Below are positions 1 to 8,832 of a stretch of DNA of 64,000 nt, piece after piece (position 1 is the first letter of the stretch; the number at the start of each line of letters is the position of its first letter). The position numbers were made by a program, and so were the translations under genes. The DNA lies in contig OZ244147.1 in assembly GCA_965216105.1 (NCBI GenBank), positions 1,178,001 to 1,242,000 on the forward strand. The letters run 5' to 3'. The DNA is from JAALLB01 sp017643495 (lineage in GTDB: Bacteria; Pseudomonadota; Alphaproteobacteria; Rhizobiales; Rhizobiaceae). Under the pieces are notes generated by a model. That model saw only the letters and a list, made by a program, of their open reading frames with translations. It ran no database searches and was not told where the DNA came from.

Positions 1-774
1 GGTGGACTTGTATGTCCGGCACAGGCTGTTGAACAGCTCAAGCATTTTGTATCGCGCGGGGCGCTGGATATAGACGGGCTTGGTGACAAGCAGGTCGAAG
101 CATTTTACGAAAGCGGACGTATCGCGGATGCAGCCGACATATTCACAATCCGGGAGAGGGACGCACGAAGCCTCAAACGGCTGAAGGATGTGGAAGGCTG
201 GGGTGAGACCAGTGCGGCGAAGCTGTTTGATGCGATTGATGCCCGGCGCAATGCCGATTTTTACCGGTTTCTGTTCGGGTTAGGCATTCGGCATGTAGGT
301 GAGCAGACAGCAAAGGATCTGGCACGTCACTATGGCGATGTTGAAACCTTCAACAATGCAATGACAGCATTGGCGACCAATGACAGTGAAGCGCGTGAAG
401 ACCTGATCGGGGTCGATGGCATCGGGGAAACAGTGACCCAGGCGCTGACCGAGTTTTTTGCGGAAAGCCGTAATGTCGACGTTTGGCAGAGGCTGCTGCA
501 AAAGGCCGATCCCAAACCGGTTGAGCAGGCTGCTTCCGATTCACCGGTTGCAGGAAAAACGGTTGTTTTCACAGGTTCGCTGGAACGCATGACCCGGGAC
601 GAAGCCAAGGCAATGGCGGAGCGGTTGGGGGCCAAGGTTTCCGGTTCCGTATCCGGCAAAACCGATCTTCTGGTTGCAGGGCCGGGTGCCGGTTCAAAAC
701 TCAAGAAAGCGAGTGAACTCGGCGTGGATACGGTTGACGAAGACGGATGGTTCCAGTTGATCGGGCGGGATTGA
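1..774 (+). CDS. ligA: NAD-dependent DNA ligase, C-terminal part (5' end outside window)
   Basis: Frame 1 is open from base 1 to the TGA at 772-774, so this is the 3' part (257 codons) of a gene that begins upstream. LigA seals nicks in duplex DNA in replication and repair, using NAD+. The visible part begins in the zinc-finger/helix-hairpin-helix region (LVCPAQAVEQLKHFVSRGALDIDGLGDKQV), contains HhH segments (GIRHVGEQTAKDLA; LIGVDGIGETVTQAL) and ends with a BRCT domain (SPVAGKTVVFTGSLERMTRDEAKAMAERLGAKV). The order and length from the Cys region to the BRCT end fit full-length bacterial LigA. It ends 5 bases from the stop of the convergent hppD gene. The ATG at 190 is internal and is not the gene start. 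Confidence 0.97.
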   Translation, partial: GGLVCPAQAVEQLKHFVSRGALDIDGLGDKQVEAFYESGRIADAADIFTIRERDARSLKRLKDVEGWGETSAAKLFDAIDARRNADFYRFLFGLGIRHVGEQTAKDLARHYGDVETFNNAMTALATNDSEAREDLIGVDGIGETVTQALTEFFAESRNVDVWQRLLQKADPKPVEQAASDSPVAGKTVVFTGSLERMTRDEAKAMAERLGAKVSGSVSGKTDLLVAGPGAGSKLKKASELGVDTVDEDGWFQLIGRD

Positions 775-779
775 CGGAG

Positions 780-1874
780 TTATTCCGCAGCTATCACGCC
801 CCGTTCGATCTGGTCCTGCTCGATGGATTCAAAGAGCGCCTTGAAGTTGCCTTCACCAAATCCGTCATCGCCCTTGCGTTGTATGAACTCAAAAAAGATC
901 GGTCCGATCACTGTCTTGGAAAATATTTGAAGCAGTATGCGCGTCTCTCCACCGCCAACGACACCTTCACCATCGATCAGGATGCCGTGTTTCATCATTT
1001 CGCCGATTGGTTCCTCGTGGCCGGAAACCCGCTCCTTGCTCATCTGGTAGTAGGTTTCGGGCGGTTTTGGCATGAAGCGAATACCACGGTCGGCAATCGC
1101 ATCGACTGACTGGTAAATGTCACGGGCGCCTACGGCAATGTGCTGGATACCTTCGCCATTGTAACGCTTGAGGTATTCGACGATCTGGCCTTCCTCGCCG
1201 CGGTCTTCATTGATGGGAATGCGAATGCGTCCACACGGGGAGGTCAGTGCGCGTGAATAAAGTCCTGTATATTTGCCCTTGATGTCGAAGAAACGGATTT
1301 CCTCAAATCCGAAAATCTCGCCGTAAAACCTGAACCAGACATCCATGTTGCCCTTGTGGACATTGTGGGTCAGATGGTCGAGGTAGTAGAAGCCGAGGCC
1401 TTCGGGGTTGGCATCGGTCAGCCATTCGAATTCGTGATTATACGGACTTTCCTCCCGGTGATTGTCGATGAAATAGATCAGCGAGCCCCCGATTCCGACA
1501 ATAGCAGGGACATCCATCGTCTTGTCATTGCCATTGTAGGGTTCCGCACCGTTTTTGACCGCATGATCAAACGCATGCTGTGCATCCACAACGCGCCATC
1601 CCATGGACGGCGCGCAAGGGCCATGTTCTTCGACAAAATTGCGGGCATGGCTGTCGGTCTCGTTGTTCACGATGTAGGTGATGTCACCCTGCTGCCAGAG
1701 TTCAATGTCTTTTGTCTTGTGCGTGGCAGTTCTGGTATAGCCCATTCCCTGAAAAAGGGAGCGCAGTTGCTCCGGATCAGGATGGGCAAATTCGACAAAT
1801 TCAAAACCGTCCGTGCCAGCAGGATTATCTTCGGAAATGGTTTGTGCAGGCGCATTATGCGGGAAGGGGCCCAT
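780..1874 (-). CDS. hppD: 4-hydroxyphenylpyruvate dioxygenase
   Basis: This is a non-heme Fe(II) enzyme of tyrosine/phenylalanine breakdown that turns 4-hydroxyphenylpyruvate into homogentisate in the cytosol. The protein has 364 residues with two VOC-type domains. The likely iron ligands are His167 (DHLTHNV), His245 (GIQHIAVGARD) and Glu329 (FFEFIQRKGDDGFGEGNF), all at the expected places in the C-terminal domain. I chose the ATG at 1874 (MGPFPHNAP) and not the upstream extension because AGGAGAG lies 6 bases before it. The gene is divergent from an Lrp/AsnC-type regulator, and the gap holds two matching palindromic sites, so control by that regulator is likely. No other homogentisate-pathway gene is in the window. 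Confidence 0.96.
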   Translation of the reverse strand: MGPFPHNAPAQTISEDNPAGTDGFEFVEFAHPDPEQLRSLFQGMGYTRTATHKTKDIELWQQGDITYIVNNETDSHARNFVEEHGPCAPSMGWRVVDAQHAFDHAVKNGAEPYNGNDKTMDVPAIVGIGGSLIYFIDNHREESPYNHEFEWLTDANPEGLGFYYLDHLTHNVHKGNMDVWFRFYGEIFGFEEIRFFDIKGKYTGLYSRALTSPCGRIRIPINEDRGEEGQIVEYLKRYNGEGIQHIAVGARDIYQSVDAIADRGIRFMPKPPETYYQMSKERVSGHEEPIGEMMKHGILIDGEGVVGGGETRILLQIFSKTVIGPIFFEFIQRKGDDGFGEGNFKALFESIEQDQIERGVIAAE

Positions 1875-1919
1875 GGGAACTCTCCTGTATCTATCTCCCC
1901 TCATTCTATGCGCAATTTC

Positions 1920-1936
1920 TTGCATGGTGTTTGCAA
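1920..1936. promoter_or_regulatory. Operator-like site, TTGCA-N7-TGCAA (copy 1)
   Basis: The sequence TTGCATGGTGTTTGCAA has inverted half-sites TTGCA and TGCAA separated by 7 bases. It lies 46 bases upstream of the hppD start, inside the hppD/Lrp divergent gap. It matches the second copy at 1960-1976 in half-sites and spacing. It is a candidate binding site for the adjacent Lrp-type regulator; this is inference. Confidence 0.55.
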
Positions 1937-1959
1937 TTGTAATGCCTGCATATTATTCT

Positions 1960-1976
1960 TTGCATGAATCATGCAA
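1960..1976. promoter_or_regulatory. Operator-like perfect palindrome, TTGCA-N7-TGCAA (copy 2)
   Basis: The sequence TTGCATGAATCATGCAA is a perfect 8+1+8 palindrome lying 24-40 bases upstream of the regulator ATG. Its centre is exactly 40 bases from the centre of copy 1, close to four helical turns. That arrangement is expected for Lrp-family octamers that contact several sites on one DNA face. Confidence 0.65.
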
Positions 1977-1999
1977 TTTATTTGTGAATCTTGGATGAT

Positions 2000-2464
2000 A
2001 TGAGTAATCTTGATGCATTTGACCGGAAGATACTGAAAGCCCTCCAGGAGAATGGCCGGCTGACCAATAATGAACTGGGCGAGCGGATCGGGCTTTCTCC
2101 TTCGGTATGTTCCAGGCGTCGTTCAAGTCTTGAAAATCTCGGTGTCATTCGCAGGTATACGGCGGAACTTGATCCGGCCAAACTGGGCATCGGCATCAAA
2201 AGCATTATTTCGGTTTCGCTTTCCAATCATGATGAACGCAATGCCGAACGTTTCAAGACATTGCTTTCCGGTCTTCCCAACGTGCAGGAAGCATATGCGC
2301 TGACTGGCGAAATGGATTACTCGATCAAAGTGGTTTGCAAGGACCTCGATGCCCTGTCGCAATTCATAAACAGCACCCTTCTGCCGCATGAGGCTGTTGC
2401 AAATGTGAAAACGACCATTGTTCTGGACACGCTCAAGTCGACATCAGAACTGCCGGTTTCCTGA
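2000..2464 (+). CDS. Lrp/AsnC-family transcriptional regulator
   Basis: A 154-residue protein with an N-terminal winged helix-turn-helix (LDAFDRKILKALQENGRLTNNELGERIGLSPSVCSRR) and a C-terminal RAM (effector-binding) domain with the GEMDYSIKVVCKDLDAL segment. The length is normal for the family. A TTG at 1991 is in frame, but the ATG at 2000 is the more usual start; neither has a strong ribosome site. It is divergent from hppD and followed 83 bases later by the azlCD exporter. It therefore plausibly responds to an aromatic or branched-chain amino acid and controls hppD, azlCD or both. The effector cannot be read from the sequence. Confidence 0.9.
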   Translation: MSNLDAFDRKILKALQENGRLTNNELGERIGLSPSVCSRRRSSLENLGVIRRYTAELDPAKLGIGIKSIISVSLSNHDERNAERFKTLLSGLPNVQEAYALTGEMDYSIKVVCKDLDALSQFINSTLLPHEAVANVKTTIVLDTLKSTSELPVS

Positions 2465-2547
2465 TAGATTGGAAGTTTGGCAAAAACTCACACCTGTTTG
2501 CAGAATTTCTCACTGGCGTTGTTCGCAAGTTTGACTAGGGTGCGCCA

Positions 2548-3285
2548 ATGACCCAATCAACAGAATCACGACAGGAAATCCTCGACGGTTTGCGCGATGC
2601 CACGCCTGTCATGCTTGCCGTATGCTTCTTTGGCATGCTTTTCGGCACAACTGCCGTCAACAACGGCTTGACCCTCGGCCAGGCAATGCTTTCAAGCACT
2701 CTGGTGTTTGCAGGTGCCAGCCAGTTGGTTTTTCTGGAGCTTTACAGCCTGAAGGTGCCGGTCTGGTCGATATTGCTTGCCGTTTTTGCCATCAATTTCC
2801 GTCATGTGCTCTATTCGGCATCTATTGGCCGTTACATGGGGCGGTTCAGCATATTCCAGCGATATTCTGCGTTTTTCCTGTTGTGTGACCCATTGTTCGG
2901 GGCAGGCGAGTTGCGTGCTTCAAAACGCCCGCTTACGCCTGCCTATTACTTCGGCTATGGCCTGTTGCTCTACGGTATCTGGCTCCTGTTCACGTTGGTT
3001 GGCGGGTTGTTTGGTGCATTGATAACCGATCCCAAGGCGCTTGGTCTCGACATGTTGCTTTCACTGTATTTCCTGACGCTGCTGATGGGATTTCGCAGCC
3101 GCCCGAACTGGCTTGTCTCCGTTCTGGCAAGTGGTGTTGTTTCCGTTCTGGTCTACCGGCATGTCGGTTCGCCGTGGCACATCATGAGCGGCGGCCTGGC
3201 TGGAATCCTGCTGGCTGCCTTTATCGGCAAACCTGATGCAGAAAAACCGGATGACGATCCGGAACTGGAGTTGGCCCGTGAGTGA
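2548..3285 (+). CDS. azlC: AzlC-family branched-chain amino acid exporter, large subunit
   Basis: A 245-residue hydrophobic protein with the AzlC hallmark region near the N terminus (RQEILDGLRDATPVMLAVCFFGMLFG) and the segment VFAGASQLVFLELY followed by FAINFRHVLYSASIG. About seven or eight membrane segments are visible, with an acidic C-terminal tail. AzlC works with AzlD in export of branched-chain amino acids or analogues across the inner membrane. The next gene is azlD, which starts inside the last codons of this one. The nearby Lrp-type regulator suggests amino-acid control. Confidence 0.93.
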   Translation: MTQSTESRQEILDGLRDATPVMLAVCFFGMLFGTTAVNNGLTLGQAMLSSTLVFAGASQLVFLELYSLKVPVWSILLAVFAINFRHVLYSASIGRYMGRFSIFQRYSAFFLLCDPLFGAGELRASKRPLTPAYYFGYGLLLYGIWLLFTLVGGLFGALITDPKALGLDMLLSLYFLTLLMGFRSRPNWLVSVLASGVVSVLVYRHVGSPWHIMSGGLAGILLAAFIGKPDAEKPDDDPELELARE

Positions 3286-3604
3286 ATTCTTTCTTGAAGC
3301 TGCCACCGAATACACCGTCTGGTGGGTGATCTGCCTTACGGGTGTCGTTACCTATATCACCCGTTCTTCCGGGCATATGGTGCTTGCCCGTTTCAAACAT
3401 CTTCATCCCAGGGTGGAAGCTGCACTGGAAGCTGTTCCTGCTGCGGTGCTTGCCACGATCGTCATACCACCGGCATTGACCAACGGACCGCTTGAGCTTG
3501 CGGCAATGTTGGCGGCACTGGTTGCCAGCTTCAGGATGTCTCCGCTTCCGGTCATGGCTGTTGGCCTAGCCATTGTGATTTGTGGGCGATTGTTCGGCTA
3601 CTGA
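3278..3604 (+). CDS. azlD: AzlD-family branched-chain amino acid exporter, small subunit
   Basis: A 108-residue protein with three to four membrane helices; VICLTGVVTYITRSSG and the C-terminal MSPLPVMAVGLAIVICGRLFGY fit AzlD. I chose the GTG at 3278, which overlaps the azlC end by 8 bases. The in-frame ATG at 3236 would add 14 residues inside azlC that show no membrane character. AzlC and AzlD are expected to be made in equal amounts by translational coupling. The stop lies 3 bases from the stop of the convergent aminopeptidase gene. Confidence 0.9.
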   Translation: MSEFFLEAATEYTVWWVICLTGVVTYITRSSGHMVLARFKHLHPRVEAALEAVPAAVLATIVIPPALTNGPLELAAMLAALVASFRMSPLPVMAVGLAIVICGRLFGY

Positions 3605-3607
3605 TCG

Positions 3608-5425
3608 TCAAACAGGGCGCGTGGCGTTTTCAAGCCATGCCCGCTCATCCGGTTCAAGGTAGGGTTCCACTGCACTGAAGACGTTTGCGTGATAGCTGTT
3701 CAACCAGTTTCGTTCCTCGCCTGACAACAGCTCCCTGTCGACCAGATCAAGATCGATCGGAGCCAGGGTAAGGGTTTCGAATGCATGTGTTTCAATATTG
3801 CCGCCGGTGTTTTCGGCTGGTGTTACCAGGACCAGATTTTCGACCCTTATGCCGTATTGTCCTTCAACATAAAAACCCGGTTCGTTTGAAATGATCATGC
3901 CGCTTTGAAACGGTTCCATGGCCCGGCGGGAAATACCCTGCGGGCCTTCGTGGACATTCAGGTATGCACCAATCCCGTGACCGGTACCGTGGGCGAAATC
4001 CTTGCCTTGACGCCATAGCGGAGCGCGCGCCAGAGGGTCGAGGTCAACGCCGCGCGTCCCTTTCGGAAAGCGGGCTGTTGCAATTGCGATATGTCCTTTC
4101 AGGACAAGCGTGAAATCCGTTCTTGCCTGATCCGGCGGAGAGCCGATTGCCACGGTTCGGGTGATGTCGGTGGTGCCGTCCACATATTGTGCACCGGAGT
4201 CGCACAGGTACAGATTGCCGTTCGCGAAGCTGGCATTGCTGTCTGTGTTGACCCGGTAGTGAACAATTGCCCCGTTTGACCCAAATCCAGAAATTGTATC
4301 GAAAGATATTTCCAGTAATTCGCTGTCCATGGCCCGGGCAGTTTCCGCCCTGAGCATTTCGAGCTTCTTTGCGGCTGTTATTTCATCGAGGGTTTCAGCA
4401 GGCTGGTTTGCCAGCCAGTACAGAAATTTCGTGACTGCCACGCCATCCCTCAAATGGGCATTTCGGCTGCCCCCGATTTCTGCCTCATTCTTGATTGCAC
4501 GTGGCAGAACAACCGGATCCCGTCCCTTCTTTATGGTGCCGCCGCTGTTGCGAATCCTTTGGGCGCAGGCATTGGCAACAAGTTCTGGGTCACAAAGAAT
4601 GGTTTTGCCTGACGATGCTGCAGCAAGTTCCTCAAGCAGAAATTGGGGAGAATGGATATCTGCAATGGCTTCCATTGTGCTGCGGACAGTTGCATCAAGT
4701 TTGCGCTCATCAATGAAAAGCATCGGCTTGTCCCGGACCGGAAGGATGCAAAACCCGAGCACCAGTGGATTGTGCACCACATCCGTCCCGCGGATATTGA
4801 AAAGCCATGCCAGCGATGCAGGATCCGTCAACAGGCATGCATCAGCACCAGCCCGGGATATTTCATCCCGAACCTCTTCAATTTTTTCGATCGCGCCTCT
4901 GCCGGCATATTGTTCCGGTTGCAGTTTTACGGCACCAAGCGGTGGGCAAGGCTGATTGTCCCAGGCCAGATCAAGCAGGTTTTTGCCCGGCACTAACCGG
5001 GCGCCGGACTCCTGAATCGCCTTTTCATGGCGTTCATGCTGGCTGATGGTGACAAGCCAGGGATCAAAGACAATTGTATCCTGCTTTCCGGTGTTTTCGC
5101 CAAGCCACTTGGCCGGGGGAGTATCTACAAGAGAGAGAATTTCAAACTGGCCGGTATCCACCTGCTCGCGTACCTGCAATGTATAACGGCCATCCACAAA
5201 AATTACTGCTTTCTCAAGCGTCACGATGCAGTATCCCGCAGAACCTGTGAAGCCGGTAAGCCAGGCAAGCCGTTCTGCGTGGGGAGGGCAGTATTCGTTC
5301 TGGTGTTCGTCGGCATGGGGTACCAGGAAAACACTTGCCCCGTTTTCGCGCATGATCTGCCGCAAACGGGCCAGTCTCTTGCTGCCCTGCGAGGGATCGG
5401 ATTTGACTTCGTACTGCTGAAACAT
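3608..5425 (-). CDS. Xaa-Pro aminopeptidase (aminopeptidase P, family M24B)
   Basis: A 605-residue protein, the length of the long (eukaryote-like) aminopeptidase P forms with two creatinase-type N-terminal domains. It removes an N-terminal residue that precedes proline. The C-terminal pita-bread domain carries the metal ligands: the Asp pair in CDSGAQYVDGTTDITRT, His in HGTGHGIGAYLNVHEGP, Glu in IISNEPGFYVEG and Glu in IRVENLVLV. No signal peptide is seen, so it is cytosolic. It is convergent with azlD and divergent from a DUF1127 gene. Confidence 0.94.
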   Translation of the reverse strand: MFQQYEVKSDPSQGSKRLARLRQIMRENGASVFLVPHADEHQNEYCPPHAERLAWLTGFTGSAGYCIVTLEKAVIFVDGRYTLQVREQVDTGQFEILSLVDTPPAKWLGENTGKQDTIVFDPWLVTISQHERHEKAIQESGARLVPGKNLLDLAWDNQPCPPLGAVKLQPEQYAGRGAIEKIEEVRDEISRAGADACLLTDPASLAWLFNIRGTDVVHNPLVLGFCILPVRDKPMLFIDERKLDATVRSTMEAIADIHSPQFLLEELAAASSGKTILCDPELVANACAQRIRNSGGTIKKGRDPVVLPRAIKNEAEIGGSRNAHLRDGVAVTKFLYWLANQPAETLDEITAAKKLEMLRAETARAMDSELLEISFDTISGFGSNGAIVHYRVNTDSNASFANGNLYLCDSGAQYVDGTTDITRTVAIGSPPDQARTDFTLVLKGHIAIATARFPKGTRGVDLDPLARAPLWRQGKDFAHGTGHGIGAYLNVHEGPQGISRRAMEPFQSGMIISNEPGFYVEGQYGIRVENLVLVTPAENTGGNIETHAFETLTLAPIDLDLVDRELLSGEERNWLNSYHANVFSAVEPYLEPDERAWLENATRPV

Positions 5426-5580
5426 TGCGAACCTTCCAGGGTTAATGATTGGTAAATCGACCCATGCAGTTTTTGCATGGCATCCTTGCGTTCAGGCACC
5501 TACCTAAGCGGGACGGGATTCCCCATACTCTTGTTGTACCGGGAACATGGCGTGACCGGACAGAAAAGGGAACCGAAATC

Positions 5581-5757
5581 ATGAACATTCTTGGCAATAT
5601 CACTTCTGCCACAAGAGCATTGATGCGGGCTCGTGAAAAGCAGGCTCAACTCAGCGTTCACGCATATCTGGCACAGTTTGACGATGAAAGCCTGAACAGC
5701 CTTGGCGTCAAGCGTTCTCAGTTGAAGCGCGGTGGCTCTGTCAATCATTTCATCTGA
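5581..5757 (+). CDS. DUF1127 domain small protein
   Basis: A 58-residue basic protein, MNILGNITSATRALMRAREK at the N terminus, with the DUF1127-like middle AYLAQFDDESLNSLGVKRSQL. Such short proteins are common in alphaproteobacteria; some bind RNA or affect phosphate, carbon or sRNA physiology. The ATG at 5581 fits the family length; an in-frame GTG at 5449 would add 44 residues of low-quality sequence. The gene stands alone and is followed by a good intrinsic terminator. Confidence 0.85.
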   Translation: MNILGNITSATRALMRAREKQAQLSVHAYLAQFDDESLNSLGVKRSQLKRGGSVNHFI

Positions 5758-5785
5758 GCCGAAGCTTGGAGATACGTGCAAAAGC

Positions 5786-5813
5786 GGCGACCCACGGGTC
5801 GCCTTTTTGTTTT
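5786..5813 (+). terminator. Intrinsic terminator of the DUF1127 gene
   Basis: An 8-bp perfect stem GGCGACCC / GGGTCGCC with a 2-base loop is followed by TTTTTGTTTT. It lies 29 bases after the DUF1127 stop. Confidence 0.9.
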
Positions 5814-5837
5814 GTGCAGTGAGACAAATCCCGCTGC

Positions 5838-6716
5838 CTAGGGTTTTTCAAAAACAAGCACCAGCCACCCATCCCTGACATGTGAATGCTGCAAGTGAAG
5901 GCCGTGTGAACGAAAGCGGGCGATGATGGGTGATCGCTGATGGGGCAGAAGCCCTGACAGAATGACGGTTCCGCCTTTTGCGGTATGCAGACTGATGTCG
6001 AGTGCCATTGCCTGAAGCGGCCGCGCCAGAATATTCGCTATAACAAGATCAAATGGAGCCTGCTCACCCATTCTGGGATGTGAAAACCCTGCGGCCGTGA
6101 TGCATTCAATCTGTGCATGAGTGCCATTCTTGCGGGTGTTTTCCCTTGCTGTGATTGTGGAAGTGGGATCGATGTCACTCGCAAGAACGTGTGCCTCAGT
6201 GGCTTTGGCAATGGCGATTGCCAAAACGCCTGATCCTGTTCCCAGATCAAGGGCATTGAAAAACGATTTGCGTTTCAAGACCCGGTCCAGCATGTCCAGG
6301 CATCCCGCAGTCGTGCCATGATGCCCCGTACCAAAAGCAAGCCCTGCATCAATTTCAATCGCTGTTTCATGCGGTCGCGGAGCATCACGGTCATGGCTCC
6401 CGTGAACGATGAAGCGACCTGCCCGTACCGGTACAAGCTCGCGAAGTGTCATCGATACCCAATCGGTTTCGGGAAGGTCTTCGCGTACAAATTTCACCTC
6501 GGTTCGGGCAGTTTTCATGGCCGATTTGATCTTTGTGTGAATTTCATCGGCCTGCTCGGTTGGCACGTATATGCCGACTTCCCATTCATCCGGCTTGTCC
6601 ATGTTTTCGAAACCGGAAACAGGAAAGCCTTCTTCCTCGAATGTCTGTTCAAGCAATTTCTGAAGCACAAGGGCCTGTTCCTTGCCGGTTTCTGCCTTGA
6701 AGCTTGTTTGTGACAT
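5838..6716 (-). CDS. prmA: Ribosomal protein L11 methyltransferase
   Basis: A 292-residue SAM-dependent methyltransferase that modifies ribosomal protein L11. The PrmA signature AFGTGHHGTT (near residue 130) is followed by the SAM-binding glycine loop ALDLGTGSGVLAIAIAK and motif IV-like DLVIANILARPL. The N-terminal substrate-recognition domain is present, and the length is normal. It is monocistronic here, next to the aminopeptidase P region and divergent from the LysM gene. Confidence 0.95.
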   Translation of the reverse strand: MSQTSFKAETGKEQALVLQKLLEQTFEEEGFPVSGFENMDKPDEWEVGIYVPTEQADEIHTKIKSAMKTARTEVKFVREDLPETDWVSMTLRELVPVRAGRFIVHGSHDRDAPRPHETAIEIDAGLAFGTGHHGTTAGCLDMLDRVLKRKSFFNALDLGTGSGVLAIAIAKATEAHVLASDIDPTSTITARENTRKNGTHAQIECITAAGFSHPRMGEQAPFDLVIANILARPLQAMALDISLHTAKGGTVILSGLLPHQRSPIIARFRSHGLHLQHSHVRDGWLVLVFEKP

Positions 6717-6850
6717 GCTGTTTCCGTCCCGTTACGCTTAGCGTTACCCTACAGGGTGAAAGGTTTCAGACTGTTTGTCAGAAACCATTCCGCCAGGCAA
6801 TGCATATGAATCGCTTATTGTGAACTCCTTGCCAGCCACACTTTAACCCT

Positions 6851-7387
6851 ATGTTTACCTTGCCGCAGCATCCTTTAGTCATGATGCCGTTTAGCGAAAT
6901 TGCGACCAGATTTTCGACCGGAACAATTGCGTTTGCTTCCGCCGGATATCTTGTGTTTGCAATCCTTTCAGATAACGGCGGCTCTGCCACCAGTCAGGAA
7001 GAATGGCGGGATGCGTCTGCAAGGTCTGTATCGCTGCGTGTGGTAGAGAAAGTCGCTGTCGCCGAATCAGAAGCCCTGCCTCCGCAGGGAATTGATCAAA
7101 CAGTCACAGGTTCAATCCGCAATATTGCCGATAATGCGCCGAAAGAAACCAGGCCCAAGCGGGCCGAGCAGGAACTCACTGTTCTTGAGCTGATCCGCAA
7201 GAACTCGGATGTTTCACCCGGAGTTTCCAGTGGGACCAACCGGGTCAGTGTGATTGTTGGCAAAGGAGACACGCTGTTTGCCATCAGCCAGCGTCACGGT
7301 ATCGGTGTGGATGCCCTTGCAAGACTGAACGGCTTGCAGGAGCCATACGTGATAAAGGTGGGGCAAACCCTGTATCTGGCCCGCTAG
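6851..7387 (+). CDS. LysM-domain membrane-anchored protein
   Basis: A protein of up to 178 residues with one N-terminal membrane segment (FSTGTIAFASAGYLVFAIL), a low-complexity linker, and one LysM domain at about residues 133-177 (VSVIVGKGDTLFAISQRHGIGVDALARLNGL...IKVGQTLYLAR). LysM binds peptidoglycan, so the protein is probably periplasmic and wall-associated, but no catalytic domain follows. The start is uncertain: ATG codons exist at 6851, 6881 and 6884, and a CtrA-like box (TTAA-N7-TTTA) covers the first of them. Confidence 0.8.
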   Translation: MFTLPQHPLVMMPFSEIATRFSTGTIAFASAGYLVFAILSDNGGSATSQEEWRDASARSVSLRVVEKVAVAESEALPPQGIDQTVTGSIRNIADNAPKETRPKRAEQELTVLELIRKNSDVSPGVSSGTNRVSVIVGKGDTLFAISQRHGIGVDALARLNGLQEPYVIKVGQTLYLAR

Positions 7388-7509
7388 TTTCCGGGTTCGT
7401 TTCAGTAGATGAAACGCCGCTGAAACAATAATTGCATACTCATCACAGTCTTGATTGACAGGCTTCCAGCCAAGTCAGTAATGTTCCGGCCAACAATGGA
7501 GGAATATTC

Positions 7510-8832
7510 ATGATCAGTCAGGAACTCAATGAAACGCTGACCAAAACCGGTCCGGAAACAGCCGCAGGTGGCGTTCTTCGCCACTATTGGCAACCGGCCG
7601 CACTCAGCGATGAATTGATGACCAACCGTCCAGTAGTGCCAGTCAAACTTCTGGGTGAGGATTTGGTGCTTTTTCGTGACACCGAAGGCAAGTTGGGACT
7701 GATCGGCAGGGCCTGTCCGCACCGTGGTGCAGACCTTTGTTATGGCAGGCTTGAAGACAATGGACTTCGCTGTCCGTTCCATGGCTGGCACTTCAATCGC
7801 GACGGACAATGTGTCGAGCAGCCTGCTGAACCTGAAGGCTCCCGGATGCATGAAAATATCCGGAATGTCTCCTATCCTGTTATCGAGAAGAACGGGATCA
7901 TTTTTGCCTATATGGGACCGGGCGAGCCACCGGAGTTTCCGAACTTTGATTGTTTCCGTGCTCCCGACACCCATGTTTTTGCGTTCAAGGGTCTGTGGGA
8001 ATGCAACTGGCTGCAGGCCATGGAAGTGGGTATTGATCCCGCGCATGCCTCGTTTCTTCACCGTTTTCTTCAGGATGAAGACCCGGAGGATTCATATGGC
8101 AAGCAGTTCCGGGACAAGGCTGACAAGACCGATATCCCGATGACCCAATTGCTCAGGGAGTATCCAAGACCTGATGTGAGCGTGGAAGAAACGGATTATG
8201 GCCTGCGTCTTACGGCGCTGCGCCACATGGAAAACGGTCAGACACATGTGCGCATTACCAACCAGATTTTTCCTGAAGCGATCAGTATTCCGATGTCCCG
8301 GGAGATGATCATCACCCAATGGCATGTGCCGGTCGATGATGAGACCTGTTACTGGTATTCGATGTTCACAAGCTTCGACAAACCGGTCGACAAGAAGCTG
8401 ATGCGTGAGCAACGTCTCAAGGAGCACCGCCTGCCGGATTATGCGCCACTCAAGAATGCGCGCAACAATTATGGTTACAATCCCGATGAACAGGCGAATC
8501 TCACCTACACGGGTATGGGGCTGGATATCAATGTTCACGATCAGTGGGCAGTAGAATCCATGGGCCGGGTTCAGGACCGTACGAATGAGCATCTCGGCAA
8601 GAGCGATATCGGCATTATCCGGTACCGGCGCATGTTGCGTGCGGCAATCGCCAGCCTGGAAGCGGGCAAACCGGAAGAGTTGCCGATGCACAATGGTGTA
8701 AAGCCGTCCCAGGTTTATGGTCCCATATCGAATGATACGATCGCACCTTCCGACGACTGGCAGAATTCGTTTACGCAAAGTGATCAGGAACGTCGCGAAC
8801 AGTGCGCCGGATGGGACGCGACCATCGCGTGA
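7510..8832 (+). CDS. Rieske aromatic ring-hydroxylating oxygenase, alpha subunit type
   Basis: A 440-residue oxygenase component of the single-subunit (phthalate-dioxygenase-like) class. The Rieske [2Fe-2S] ligands are C69-P-H71 and C88-P-F-H91-G-W. The mononuclear iron site is in NWLQAMEVGIDPAHASFLHRF (Asp176, His179, His184). It needs a reductase that is not encoded nearby. GGAGGA lies 7 bases before the ATG. Its stop overlaps the start of a glutamine-synthetase-like ligase (GTGA), so the two products should be made together. This pairing recalls aniline/amine oxidation systems, where a gamma-glutamyl ligase conditions the amine before oxidation. The substrate here is unknown. Confidence 0.9.
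   Translation: MISQELNETLTKTGPETAAGGVLRHYWQPAALSDELMTNRPVVPVKLLGEDLVLFRDTEGKLGLIGRACPHRGADLCYGRLEDNGLRCPFHGWHFNRDGQCVEQPAEPEGSRMHENIRNVSYPVIEKNGIIFAYMGPGEPPEFPNFDCFRAPDTHVFAFKGLWECNWLQAMEVGIDPAHASFLHRFLQDEDPEDSYGKQFRDKADKTDIPMTQLLREYPRPDVSVEETDYGLRLTALRHMENGQTHVRITNQIFPEAISIPMSREMIITQWHVPVDDETCYWYSMFTSFDKPVDKKLMREQRLKEHRLPDYAPLKNARNNYGYNPDEQANLTYTGMGLDINVHDQWAVESMGRVQDRTNEHLGKSDIGIIRYRRMLRAAIASLEAGKPEELPMHNGVKPSQVYGPISNDTIAPSDDWQNSFTQSDQERREQCAGWDATIA

Noticed and set aside
1356..1967. A 203-codon plus-strand frame opposite hppD
   Set aside because: It is antisense to a gene with intact iron ligands, and it runs through the operator region.
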